From Macroventuria anomochaeta (Eukaryota > Ascomycota > Dothideomycetes > Pleosporales > Didymellaceae): DNA of 64,000 nt. Below are positions 45,473 through 56,900 of the stretch, piece after piece (positions within the stretch are counted from its first letter, which is position 1; every line of letters starts with the position of its first letter). A program made the translations under genes and the position numbers. The stretch is from positions 1,583,158 to 1,647,157 of the forward strand of contig NW_022985363.1 in assembly GCF_010093625.1 (NCBI RefSeq). Reading direction: 5' to 3'. The notes under the pieces were generated by a model. The model made no database searches. It was not told where the DNA came from and saw only the letters and a list, made by a program, of their open reading frames with translations.

Positions 45473-46529
45473 TTAAATATGTGACCTGCGCGAATTATTG
45501 CGTCGGTTGTGCGAGGACCTGCGTCGGCTGTGAGACGACCTTCTCCGGCTGTGCGAGGCCTTCTGTGGTGGTGTGGATTTGAAGGACCAGTTTGCCGCGT
45601 GCCACTGTTCCTTGAACGCCGGGCCTGGGTGGAAAACGGTCAACAGCAGCACGGCAAGGCTCATCATGCCGCCATCGAGAATCATAAAATCTTTCTCATT
45701 GTTCCACAACTCTCCGCTGAATCCTTGCCACAGCTCCGCAACACGGTATGTAGACCGCACCAAGATGGCTACCGTCGCGAGCAGCAGGCTGACGAGGAAC
45801 ACCTTGAAGAGCCCGCGCTCTCGGCAGGACACCTTGGCTGGGTCCATGTCGAGTGACCCGCGCCTGCATTGCAGTGCAAAGTAGCTGAGATAGAGCAGGA
45901 AAACAGCCAGTGAAATGACCTGCAGCAGCAGACCCGCAATCATGATGTTGGTGCCGGTTTGCCTGCCCGCGCCTGTGAACGAGTTGGCAATGCCGCCTCC
46001 TGCGGCTTGGAGGATAAGCGAGATGAAGTCGGACGTCATGAAAGCCATTGCGATCGTGCGCGGCTTGAAATAGGAGAGATCCTGGCCGTACAAACTGATG
46101 ATGCGCGCGATGGAGAGATAGATGCCGGCCGTGATGAATACGGGGCCAATTGTCAGGCAGATGAGATAGCTGTGATTTATCAGAGGCGGTTCTTGGTGGA
46201 GAGTCAGAGTCAATCAGGAGCTAGTAAACGTACATCAGGAAGGCATTGCCGTTGAACGGATTCATGTGCAGCATCACCCGCCCAGCATAACCGACGACCT
46301 CAAGTATGAGTCCCATGAGCATGCCAGTCGCAAAGCCCTTTTGGCGGTACCGGATGCCGAGCCATAGTTGCGGAACACAAAGAATGGCAAAGTAGATGGT
46401 GAAGAAAAGGTTTCCCCCCCAATTGGGGCGGTAGAGGAACGACGATTGCGCGAGACAGCAGGTGTCGAGGGTACATCGCACGGTGGGGGGAATGCCAAAA
46501 TTGCAATTGGCAAACGGATCAATCGCCAT
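45473..46529 (-). CDS. RTA1-like seven-TM membrane protein
   Basis: 330-aa protein: exon 1 46529..46234, intron 46233..46170 (64 bp, GTACGT...TCACAG), exon 2 46169..45473. The RTA1 family of fungal seven-helix proteins includes Rta1, Rsb1 and Pug1, associated with lipid movement and resistance to toxic compounds. Visible family features: an N-terminal segment with spaced cysteines, RPNWGGNLFFTIYFAILCVP, LEVVGYAGRVMLH, the GPVFITAGIYLSIARII helix, FMTSDFISLILQAAGGG and the TYRVAEL segment before the last helices. The C-terminus has near-tandem Ser/Arg/His repeats (SHSRRRSSHSRRRSSHNRR), probably cytosolic. Proximity to the thioesterase and NRPS suggests a possible self-protection role, which is inference. 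Confidence 0.88.
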
Positions 46530-48649
46530 GGTTGAGGAAATGTCAGAGACGACGATGTGGAGGAGACGGTTGAGATCCGTAGGGCAATTGTTTGGGCGTT
46601 GTTGCGTGGCGCAGAGTATTTCTTGATGGGGAGCCCGTGGTTACTCAGGGTTGTCTGGCCAATGAGGCATGCAGGTTATTGACTGATTCATTTACAGTTA
46701 AGATTGCTTGTAAGCACGGTCCGCAATAAACAACGTTATTCGTGTAAGCCCTGTTTTACCGCCACCAGCCGACTCCCCACCCATGCCGTTTACGCGTCAA
46801 CGTAAGCAAGATCGTTGGCTTTCTCTCCGAACGGTGCTCATCCAGCCCGAAATCTCTGGGGTAGAAGGTGCGCCACGGTGATCTATATTGTTCTGTGATA
46901 CTCGCGACTTCTTATCAAGGCAAAAATGCATACTATTCACCTCGCTCCTGGGAGCCCTACTTATACGCAGTCTGTACAGTGTCAAACGAATTATCCGGTG
47001 GATACTTCCGCATCCATTTTTCACTCCACTACGCCGTCTAGTACATTATTTATTAGACTTGCCGCATGCTGTTCTCAGGATGAGCTCAGGCAACTTCACA
47101 TCATCAAGAGCAGGGTGGGTGAGAATGAACCTTGGAGACATCACTTCGGCGTCACATCATTTTAATACGAGCGAGCTCGCTGACGAAGAGATGATTTCAG
47201 TATCAGTACGAGTGTATCTGCCGCACAGCTAAAGTTCTCTCAATCAGGGCAGCTACGAGCATTGTAGTTTGTATTACAAAATGCTTCGCGAAACTTTGAG
47301 AAATTGTTGGATGTTTAGGGACAATTCATCGACGCTGCCGCCTAGATATTAGGACCTTGCGCTGTGACTCCGGGCGTCGTTGGCAAAATGACGAACTATC
47401 ACTCACTTACATGGCAGCGCATGCATTACTCGTGCTTGCTGGCGATGGCTGCGCATACAGCCTCTGCCTTGAGTTGTTCGAATGCTTATGAGAACAACAT
47501 CTTCATCTTTTCACACTGTGCTTCGAGCTTGCAAGACGTTGCATTTTGTTGTTGTGAAGCTATTGGACATAGACTTCTGGCCAACGCAAGGGTTCGTTGC
47601 GATTGTTAGGGGTCCGGGTATACCGTACGTGAGTGCCTTGATAGCAGTAAATACAACAGCATTGGGGAATAGAAGAAAACAACGGCCCAGAAGTGCTTTG
47701 CGCCGTGATAACCTACATGCTTTTACACGTGTTTGTTTTTTTGAACGGGTAAGCGAAGAATGTGTTTCGCCAGGCAACACACTTTCCACGCATGCGAGAG
47801 AGGAGGACAGCGTTGTTGCGCATGAAGGGAAGTCCTGGCTTGTCAATGTAGTATACGCCCTGAGTGTTGTCACTCTTGCAGTACGACTAGAAATACTGAC
47901 TAACTTAAATAAATAGTTGGCTGATGACCAAGAACCGAAGAAGAAGGAGGGAATTATTAAATCTGCGCCCTCTGTTCACGTCTCGATTGAGAAAGCAAAT
48001 ATAAAATTTAACGAAGTCTGACTGTGCTGCATCCAAGAAGATGTATAGCTTCAATGGGGCTACATCTAAGTCGTTCTCAACCACTGTATTTGTTGCCTCA
48101 AAAGTCCTCTCGGAGGCTTTTTAAAAAACGAGAGGAAAGCGATAGTTGCTTGCTTTCGGATAGGTATGCACAGTTACTACTGATGCACACATGTGCTTAC
48201 TCATCTCAAGCCCCTAGTCTGATCGTGTGCATGGTAACGACTCCATGGAACAAAGATCGGCAATTCGTCTTGACGAAATCAATAGAGCCTTCACTCTCAC
48301 ACTTTTTCCTTCCTATTTTTCGGGAGAGAGGGGACGAGGCTGACATGTTACACATACACATGAGATACCGGCTGATGTAATAGCCGTTGGAATTACACGT
48401 TACGCGTACACAATACGAAAACCAATAATATGTGTAATCATTGAAATCATGGAAAATTAGATAAAAGCCTCTCTCCGACTACGAAAGCCTTGCGGACTAC
48501 CTTCGACAGATTGGTTAGCTGGTGTTTTGAACCGTAAGTATTACAGCTTGAAATGAGTAACAAGGGAAGGTTGTGTTTACTGGAATGCTTTACGCTGCAA
48601 GGTTAAGTGTGCTTAAAGGGAAGGGTACACAATGAAAAACTGGCCACCT
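46530..48649. other. Intergenic, no gene recognised
   Basis: Plus-strand ORFs at 47482-47916 and 48024-48380 have no domains and atypical composition, so I do not call them. Contains the RTA1-like gene promoter and the thioesterase 3' side. Confidence 0.45.
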
Positions 48650-49512
48650 TCATTCTTCGTCGTCATAGGCTAACATGTCGATGTCTGAGCCGATCGTTGC
48701 TATTGTATCCGTGACGGAAGCGACCTGCATGGCGAAAATTTAAGTCAGCAGCCATTTTGTATTAGGAGGACTGTTCAAGACGTACGTTTCTTGGGTCAAA
48801 GATGTTGAAGTGGTGACCTTGAATCGAATAGCGCTTATCAATAACCACAGAGCCAGCCCGCTCCTCCCACCCAAGAGTTGGACTGTCTCTGAACTGGTCG
48901 ATGAAGGACAAAGCTGGGTGCTCTTCACTGATGACACGTTCTGTAGCGCACAGCATGACGGTGTACGGCTGCCGCTGTCGTCGCCACACAGGAGGCTGCC
49001 ACTTGTGCAACATATTTACCGATTGCACAATGGAATTCTTCAATTTGTTCACCGCGGGTGCTGGACCGTCTTCACAGATGGGAGATTCGGGAGCCAGATA
49101 GACGACATGACGGTAGTCGGGGTAAGGACTGTCTACCATAATGACGCCATCCACATTCACTCTAGGGTCTCGCGAAAAGATCCACGCCACTTGAAGTGCG
49201 ATCATGCCGCCCAGCGACCAGCCTAAATTTTTGGTCAGCCATTTTATAGTCATAGGCGTCGATATGTCTCTTACCACCAACTAGGATCCGGCCCTCTGGA
49301 ACGAGTGCTTTGATAGCAGCGTAGTATCGGCGACTCTTCTCTTGGAGGCTTTCGTAGACATCGCTTTCCATGCGCTTGTCCGCAATGGCGTATACATCAC
49401 GTCCCATGGGTCCAAGAGTGTAGTAGCTGGAGATAGTGCCGCTTGCATCGTGGAATAAAAAAAGAGGGATGGCACCCGACCCAACAGGCCGCTTCTGAAG
49501 CTGTCGAATCAT
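48650..49512 (-). CDS. Stand-alone alpha/beta-hydrolase thioesterase
   Basis: 249-aa enzyme: exons 49512..49275, 49222..48786, 48724..48650, with introns of 52 and 61 bp (GTAAGA...TTTAG, GTACGT...TGCAG). The fold is that of thioesterase domains of polyketide and peptide synthases: N-terminal PLFLFHDASGTISSYYTL, nucleophile elbow GGWSLGG restored only after splicing, MVDSPYP, and HHFNIFDP near the C-terminus providing the catalytic histidine. It carries no carrier or synthase domains, so it is a type II/free-standing enzyme. Likely role: removing misprimed acyl groups from carrier domains or releasing product. It lies 4.4 kb from the end of the NRPS gene on the same strand, with only transposon relics between. 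The acidic C-terminus (DIDMLAYDDEE) is short and unremarkable. Confidence 0.88.
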
Positions 49513-50529
49513 GGAGAGGCTTGCAGTAACTATGATGGAAAAAGGGAATGTAAACGATTGTGATATGAAGAAAACTACAAACTTGGACTGCCTAAGCAGT
49601 GAAGGAGAACTGCGCGAGGAAATACATGGGATGATCTCTGGGATCTAATAGCATGGTGAAACATCAGGCCAACTACCGAGAATAAACGGCAGTGTAAGAT
49701 ATAGGGCCTGGTCGATATAGATTGCCTTGCTGACCGAGACATCTGGCCCGGTCGATTATTTGTAATAATAGCATGAAGAGTCAAGGATATGAAATCTAGA
49801 GTGAACCGGTTTAACGATTGCAACGCAGGTCAATATCACGTAAAACTCAGCCAGTAAGCAGGTGTTACGGAGGTAATTAAATTTTCTGGCAGAACCTCTT
49901 CTCAAGCAGACGGAAGAGAGGATAAGCTGAACGCTGAATTAACGAGTACAGGCAGCTATGCATGGCAGCAACGGACACTGCGCAGCAGAAGGGCGTCTAA
50001 GTAAAAGTTGCAGCGAACATGCCGTTGTAGAGGTGAATGATCCAGTGGGGACGTTGCCACGCATGGGTTTAACACACTTTTACCGTCATTTTTGGCGCGT
50101 ATGTGCTGGACCGGATCCGCCAAGGCGTCCACTGTGTGAAAACCCAAGAAACCCACCAGCGGTGACATATATGTCTGTAAGCAGAGACCGCATGTGCTTG
50201 AAATATTCAGATCGCCGATTGCAGATGCAGGTCGCATGTGCAGACCAGCCTGGCTGTGCCCAGCCACGGGACCTGCTCGGCTAGTCAGTTTGTTCAGGTG
50301 AAAGTGAGCAACATGCACATGTCTGCCATCGCTTGCACTTGTTTCTCGGCCAAACTATCATCCCAAGTACGTCTCCGTAATCTTGTCGTAGCTCTTTGTG
50401 ATTCTATTGAGTCACACTTCAATAGTAACACTCATGCGCGGTTCTGCTACGCATACAATCGTAAGGATGACTACGTCTCTATCCGCACTGCATCTCGTTA
50501 ACAAGATTGATGTCTCCAGGTTAACAGCT
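49513..50529. other. Intergenic, no gene recognised
   Basis: Thioesterase promoter side and unassigned DNA. Short ORFs only. Confidence 0.5.
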
Positions 50530-50763
50530 TACGGTTGGCTTCAGATGGATGATAATCCTGTTCGTTCACACGATGGGTAAGTTAAGAAGCAGCTTTGTTA
50601 CCAGACCTCAACCCACGGAAGGGATATGGAGTATCATAAAGGATCGCATCAAACAGCAGCTCAATACTATCAATGGTATCGCCGTGCTCCATGTAGTGTT
50701 ACAAGAAGAAGGAAAGCAAGTTCAGCAAGAGATGTTGCAAATGTGGATGGGCCAAGGGCCGTA
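50530..50763 (+). pseudogene. Tc1/mariner-type transposase fragment
   Basis: Plus-strand pieces MDDNPVRSHDG, then after frame changes PDLNP and EGIWSIIKDRIKQQLNTING, match the second half of Tc1/mariner DDE domains (xQDNAPxH, SPDLNPIExxW, xxKxxL). It is frameshifted and truncated on both sides. No inverted repeats were identified. Confidence 0.6.
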
Positions 50764-50782
50764 ACACTGTGCGAAGGTATAT

Positions 50783-50995
50783 CGTGACGGTTTATTGAGT
50801 ATAGAGGTCATGTGTGTTGGTGCAGTGCTCTTGCACTTTCCAAAAAGCACTTTCTACCTCTGTCAGACCCTGATGACCCGGTGAGAGAGACACCGAACAC
50901 TGAACAATATATACAGATTTTACTGCTTTGCGCGGTTACCCCCTGACTGACTGCCTTGCGTGGTTACACCTTCATTTATTGCATTTACTGCAACA
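50783..50995 (-). repeat. Solo LTR, family B
   Basis: A 213-bp reverse copy, shortened internally, from CGTGACGGTTTATTGAG to GCAACA. Target duplication TATAT (50778-50782) / TACAT (50996-51000) with one C/T difference. The first base is C instead of the usual T. Confidence 0.75.
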
Positions 50996-51000
50996 TACAT

Positions 51001-52063
51001 CCTTATCCCAGAGTATGGGTGGATTAGCTGTAATGGTATTTCTTAGCATCTTGGCTTCCTTTCGTGCTTTAAAATATGCCAAAATGACCTGTACTGAGTT
51101 CCCGTGACGAGATTCAGCGTGGTGTGTGTTGCCAAACCGATGTTTGACAACGCGGATCTTGCCATGCAACACCAAGCTTCTGTCGGCTTTGACGATGTTC
51201 CCACGTGAGCGAGTAATTATGCTGTTCTCCAAGCTCGACTTGCCAGGGCAGATGAACTCATGTACGAAGGCCTTGACGCACAGGCAATGGGATTCCAAAG
51301 TTAAGGCGCGAGACGCAGGGAAGGCTTTCCTTATACATGACCAGAATCAGGAAGTCGCTGCAACTGCACCACGCCTCACTCTTGCAAAAAGTTCGCAAGA
51401 AGTCGAGTCGTACACTGATGCAAATCGTAAATGAGTCGTAAATGTAGGCGCATCAACAGGCCCGGCCGAAATCAATAGTACTACTACAGCCAACATGGTA
51501 GACACCAATAGTCCTGATTCTGCCGACTCTTACGCCCGCAACGTGTCCCTGAAACGCAATATTAGGGTAGATGGCAATCAGTGGGCCTTTCGAGTTGGCT
51601 GTAAAAGCCAGAGATGACTTCACCGTGACAGATGTATCACAATCGCATGACGAGGCTCGTTCAAGTGGCATCTCTGAGTGGCAGTGGCTCGACCGTGCAC
51701 AAAGTGCAGCTCAAAACACTGGACAAGGATGACCACGTCCAGTTTGCAAGGTTTGACATCGAACATTCTTGCGACATGTTGAGTCTTCTTGGATATAGAA
51801 TGGGGGCTGTCAACGATAGGGACGTATGAGATAGAGCGTCTGGGCTTAATTGCCTCTTCTAATGCCACGAGCGGACTGATATTTATATAAATGGACTGTA
51901 AGCGTTGACGGCAATACGAGCTGAATGATCAGAGCGCAAATTGCGCGAACACCCCCCCCCCCCCCCAAAGTGAATAAATTGGCGTCTTACGGCGATTACC
52001 CACAGTCTAAGGATGTCTGAAGTGAGATGTATGAGTACTATGACGTCTGCCGTTGCCTAAAGC
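51001..52063. other. Non-genic; contains a 15-bp C tract
   Basis: Overlapping short ORFs on both strands without domains. A run of 15 C residues lies at 51952-51966 and is a possible site of assembly length error. Confidence 0.45.
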
Positions 52064-52210
52064 TGTTGCGTTGTATCGTGAGTGATCAGTACGCATGTGC
52101 GGAACTATTGAAGAATTGAACTGATGTTGTATTGGGTGAAGCTACGGACAGTACGTGTCACTCTCATGGCAGGTGAGGTTCGACAGGCAGGAGCACCCTG
52201 AACCGTGACA
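52064..52210 (-). repeat. Family A LTR, internally deleted
   Basis: A 147-bp reverse copy lacking about 40 bp in the middle (the GTGAGTAGCTGTAAACAACG part). The end CCGTGACA is intact. Probable duplication AAAGC (52059-52063) / AAGGC (52211-52215) with one difference. Confidence 0.75.
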
Positions 52211-52249
52211 AAGGCTATCTATCCTGCCGTATTCCATAGCCTGTGTTTT

Positions 52250-53080
52250 GACCCAGGCTTACCCTGCGCGCGACGGCTGCAGAATGGTGAGTCTGATCGC
52301 CGACTTTATTAGGCTGATTGACGACTTGGTGAGACCAAGTTCTCGAAGGAGCCTTTGACGGTATCCACAATCAAGGGGCCGTCTGCAGCCAAGTCTGCTG
52401 TGCGACGGTGTCTGACCTGGATCAAACCTGATGAATTTGGTATAGTCGTTGCACAGGTGGTCTGTCGCGCCTGTGTCAATGATGAGACAGCTCCAATACT
52501 CATCTCGAACTGCTAGATCGTGCACTTTGTCACTGATATCGGCGACGGTTGGCCTTGAAGGTAGAGAAGTCGAGGTCTGGTAGCAGCTGTAAGACGTCTG
52601 TCATGGCTGCTGCTATGGCCTCACTATGAGGCCTGCGAATCCTGTCAAGATTTTTTCCACGCAAATTAGCTCTGATTTTCTCGGGGTATGCGAGCCGGTA
52701 GTCATTGTTGCCGCCCAAATATGTATATTTACAGTGCTTGCAGTAAACTCTTGCACTCGCCTCGCCCTCTGTTGCTTGTGGACGGCGACCAGCTGCATTG
52801 CAACCGCCACGTCCATGCGCACGACCTCCTCGCCTTCAGTCGTTGCTTGATGTCTGTTTGTAGACAGTGCCATCTGCGGCTATCTGTCCGGCGGCTGTGT
52901 GACTCATCTTGGGTAGGATCGTCATGGCATGCATCGTCGAGCAGCTCGTACGGTATGCACCTGTCGGTTGCGCAGATCACATTTATCGCTAACGAGCGTA
53001 GTATAGGTAGGCTGCCGCGACTGCAAGTAGGAAATGATAGACTGACTGGTTTTTGACAGCTTACAGTTTTGTATAGCGTC
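52250..53080 (-). pseudogene. Copia gag-protease relic
   Basis: The minus strand reads, in changing frames, a gag-like region, a zinc-knuckle-like YCKHCKYTYLGGNND ... YPEK, and the retroviral-type aspartic protease motif LIIDTGATDHLCND. Several stops and frameshifts interrupt it, so it is dead. It is bordered by two solo LTRs of different families, each with its own target duplication. Those LTRs are therefore not the termini of this element. Confidence 0.75.
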
Positions 53081-53092
53081 AAGCTTGGTAGT

Positions 53093-53337
53093 GTGACGGT
53101 TTATGGAGTGAAGAGGTCATGTCTGCCACGTGTGCTGGTACAGTGCTCTTGCTTCTTCCAACAGCACTTTCTAGCTGCACGACAGATACGTCATGTAAAC
53201 AGACCCTGATGACTGCCGGGTGAGGGACAATCACATAACAACAGAACACAATATACAGATTTTTACTGCTTTGCGCGGTTACCCCTAACTTACTGTCCTG
53301 CGCGGTTACACCTTCACTTATTGCATTTACTGCAACA
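53093..53337 (-). repeat. Solo LTR, family B
   Basis: A 245-bp complete reverse copy from TGTGACGG to GCAACA with a perfect 5-bp duplication GGTAG at 53088-53092 and 53338-53342. Confidence 0.88.
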
Positions 53338-53342
53338 GGTAG

Positions 53343-53961
53343 GCTTGGGCTATCACGACCTCGTGCCGACTCCGTTGTGAAGGCGCGAAAGATTGTAAAC
53401 AGCCGGAAGGCTCACCAGAGAGCGCCGGTTCACCATGACAACAAGTAGCTGCGTGTGATTGGGTATTTGCTGCACATTGCTCTCTGTTTAAGCTCCTTAA
53501 CCAACGTCGTATCGACCTTCGGACTCGTACCCAATATTCATCCATAGTGATAGGTATTGGCCTTTGCGAGACGTTTCAGTCAGTTAACATAACCCCACTT
53601 CGATAACCAAACAATCGGTTTCAGAGGAAAGGCAGGAGAGACAACGCCATGTTTAGCAGTACCCAGCTTTCCCACATGGTAACGAAGACGGCGTTAGCAA
53701 ATGACAGTGAGACTGAACGAGCAATTTAATGTAAGTACTACAAAGGAAATTATGTACAAATGAAATAGAGCGCGATGCTCCTATCTAATATGCTAGTCAA
53801 GCTAGCCTCAATGTTTTGTGAATGAATGTAGTGAGTAAAGAAAGCCTTGCTCAACCGTATGCTTGCCGATCTCGTATCCGAATAGACATCTTCGGAGTGA
53901 TCCTTCTCGCCTGCTTACATGATTCTTCCCTCTAGCCCAGCTCCTCTCTCGAAACGTGCTC
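53343..53961. other. Intergenic, 3' side of the NRPS gene
   Basis: Short ORFs without domains. It should hold the NRPS 3' UTR and polyadenylation region. Confidence 0.5.
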
Positions 53962-56900
53962 CTAACACCTTGCCGCCGAGCCCGTAATTCCCTCAATCAA
54001 TTGACCGACATTGCAGTGTGGATTTGCAAGGATAGTATCCAAAGTGTCTCGGAATCGATCAAAAAGTCTTCTTGCCAGCTCGTCGGGAATCCGATCCGCA
54101 GCGTAGGCAATCTTTGCTGATAGTGAACCATCGTCATCTTCTACAGTCTCGATGGCAAAGTCGACAGATGCGTATGGGTGCTTCGGGCCTACAGTTGCGT
54201 GCTTGTAGACTTTCGTGTTCAAAGACATGTCTTGTTTTGGCGCCCTCTGATGATTGACCATGCTGACGCGTAGATTTTCCGCCTCTGCTTCCGGCCACCC
54301 CATACAACGTTGGGTGATTTCCTGGATCTCAAGACCTTCATGTTTCATACTGTCGATCTGTTGTTGCTTGATGTGTTCGAGCAGTCTCTGCAGTGTCCAT
54401 TCGGGTTCAAAGACAACGCGGCATGGCACCGCTCTTGCACAGCACGCTACAGCACCTGCGACTGATGGATGCACTGTACTCCGTCCTGAGAAAATTTCGG
54501 CGAAGACAACATCGCTAGTCGCCATGTGTTGGCTCAGTACCATGCTCCAAGCTGCTTTGACAGCCACGGCAACAGTGAAGTCTGGTTGTCCGCTTCTTGA
54601 CAACATGATCGGCTTGCCGAATACCACACCTAATCGTGAGACCTGCGGTTCGGCACGTGTACTGATGCTTGGAATGATGGCTCCACGAAGAAGCTCACGC
54701 CAGTAATCTTCGGTTTCGTTTGTTGTCCGGGTTTGTAAACTCTGGAAATACGACCCAACAGGAACGAAGGTGCTTGTGGTTTGTCCTGCAAGGATTGTTT
54801 CCAATGTGGTCCACACCTGATTCAAGGAGGCTCCATCATACAGCGCATGCGACATGCGGAATACAACGCGATGCTGGTTCGTATCGGCAACGACAATGGC
54901 TACGTCGAACATTGGTCGTGAAAGGCTCGGCACGGCGAACATATCGTTATCTAGCGAGTCCCGGCAGAAGTTATCGAGACTCATGCTGGTCTGGAAGACG
55001 CGGACTTCTGGTTGCCACTCCCCGTAGAGAACCTGTAGGAGTCTGTGGCCGCTGGGTCTGGCGAATCCGGTGCGGAAGGACTCAATCCTCATGACAAGGT
55101 CGGAGAATGCTGATGTCAATCCGGAAATGTCGCAAGGACCGTTCGCATCGAAAGCGAAATAGTTCAATTGTCTGCGTTCGGATTCCATGTTTTGTCTGAC
55201 GATTTGGGCTTGGAAGTGTGTTGTTGGCAGGATATCAACCACATCCGGTTCCATTCCAACCGAGCCATCAGAGAGAACGCATTCAAGGACAGCTGACCGT
55301 TCTTCGGTCGAGACAAGTGAAAAGCGCTGGTAGTCTGCGCTCTCGTCAACGTCCGTAGTAACCCACACTGCCATAGCAGAGAGAATAGGGTAATTGAAAA
55401 TTTCAGCCACTGAAAGTCGCAGTCCGCGTCCCCGTAGCTGTTGAACGAGGGCCATGGCGGTGATGGAGTCGCCGCCGTGGTCGAAGAAATTGTCCATACG
55501 CGAGATTGGCGTCTCCTTTAGTCCAATGCAGGCTGCCCACAGTTCGCAGAGAAGTTCTTCCAGGGCGCCAACAGGCGGCTGGTATACCTGGGACTTGGCC
55601 GTGTATTCAAGCCACTTGTCTGATGGTACGGAATCCAACAGAAGGCCAACCCGCCGGCGGTCGAGTTTACCACTGTCATTGAGCGGGAGTGCGTTGATGG
55701 CCAGGAACGCGGAGGGTATCATGTACCTGGGGAGCCTTTCGCGGAGAGAAGCGTGGAGAGAATCGAAGTTCTTTTGTTGTTCACGGTCGGGCGTGATTAA
55801 CGAATGCACAGGGGCGCCAGAATTATCCCGGCGCGACGTGGTGGATTCAATGACAGCAACCAAAGATTGTCCTTTCTTGGAAACGTAGGCGTGCTTCGCG
55901 TCTGGCAGGAGGCGGACAATTTCACTCTCGATCTCGCCGATCTCCACTCGCTGGCCGCGGATTTTGATTTGTGTGTCGCGACGACCCAGGAAGGTCAGCG
56001 AGCCGTCCGTGTTCTGCTGCACCATATCTCCGGTACGGTACATGCGTCGGCCCGTGCCGAGCCCCAGCTCCTGTACGAAAGCAGGGTCTTTCACAAAGGC
56101 GGCGGCAGTCTTGACGGGGTCGTTCAAGTAACCGCGTGAAAGGAGTGGACCCTCGATGAGCAGCTCGCCCGGTGCGCCAAGGGGAACCAGTCGGCCAATG
56201 TCATCCGGATCGACTATCCAGGCGCCTCCTGCGATCTTCTGGCCTACATTTGCTGCAGCCGCAGGATCCTGTATGGGCGGGCTGCAATGGAACACGATAG
56301 ATGCTTCGGCAGGGCCGTAACCGTTGATCACCGCAGCATCCTTGTTCCACCTATCTACGACGCCTGCATCAACAGCCTCTCCGATGAGAACAAGAGTCTT
56401 TAGTGTGGGGAGCTGTTTCGGGTCTAAAAGGCGAGCGACAGTGGGTGTTACATTGGCGTAGGTCACCTGGAAGTCGCGAGTCGTCTGATTGAGGTTCGAA
56501 AGACGATCCTCTTCAGAGGGCGAACAAATACAGCCGCCAAATGCAAGGGTCGCAAAGACATCAGAGATACTGACATCGAACGTGAAGGCAGCGAATTGGA
56601 GCGTGCGTGTTGAAGACGACATTCCCCAGAGCGGTGCATGAGCCAGGACGCTCGTTACAAGACCGCCATGCTCGAGTACGACACCCTTGGGCTTGCCAGT
56701 GCTGCCGGATGTGAAGATGACCCATGCCACGTTGTCAGACCGCACATACGGGCAGAGTTCGGCTGATGCATCCAGTGCCAACGTTTGGGTCGTTGGGGCA
56801 GATTCGAAGAAGCTGTCTACGGCGAGCAGGGGCACATGGGCTGTTAGTGCTGCTAGCCGCTGCTCGTGGCCGCGGTCGACCAGCACAAGCGGCGCCGCAA

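Noticed and set aside
47482..48380. ORFs of 144 and 118 codons on the plus strand
   Set aside because: No domains, and a composition unlike the neighbouring genes. They overlap ORFs in other frames.
51952..51966. Poly-C tract as a functional G-quadruplex-type element
   Set aside because: A single homopolymer of 15 is better explained as a slippage or assembly feature; no spaced G/C runs accompany it.
52064..53337. Full Copia element bounded by the LTRs at 52.1 and 53.2 kb around the gag-protease relic
   Set aside because: The two LTRs belong to different families and each has its own target duplication, so they are independent solo insertions.
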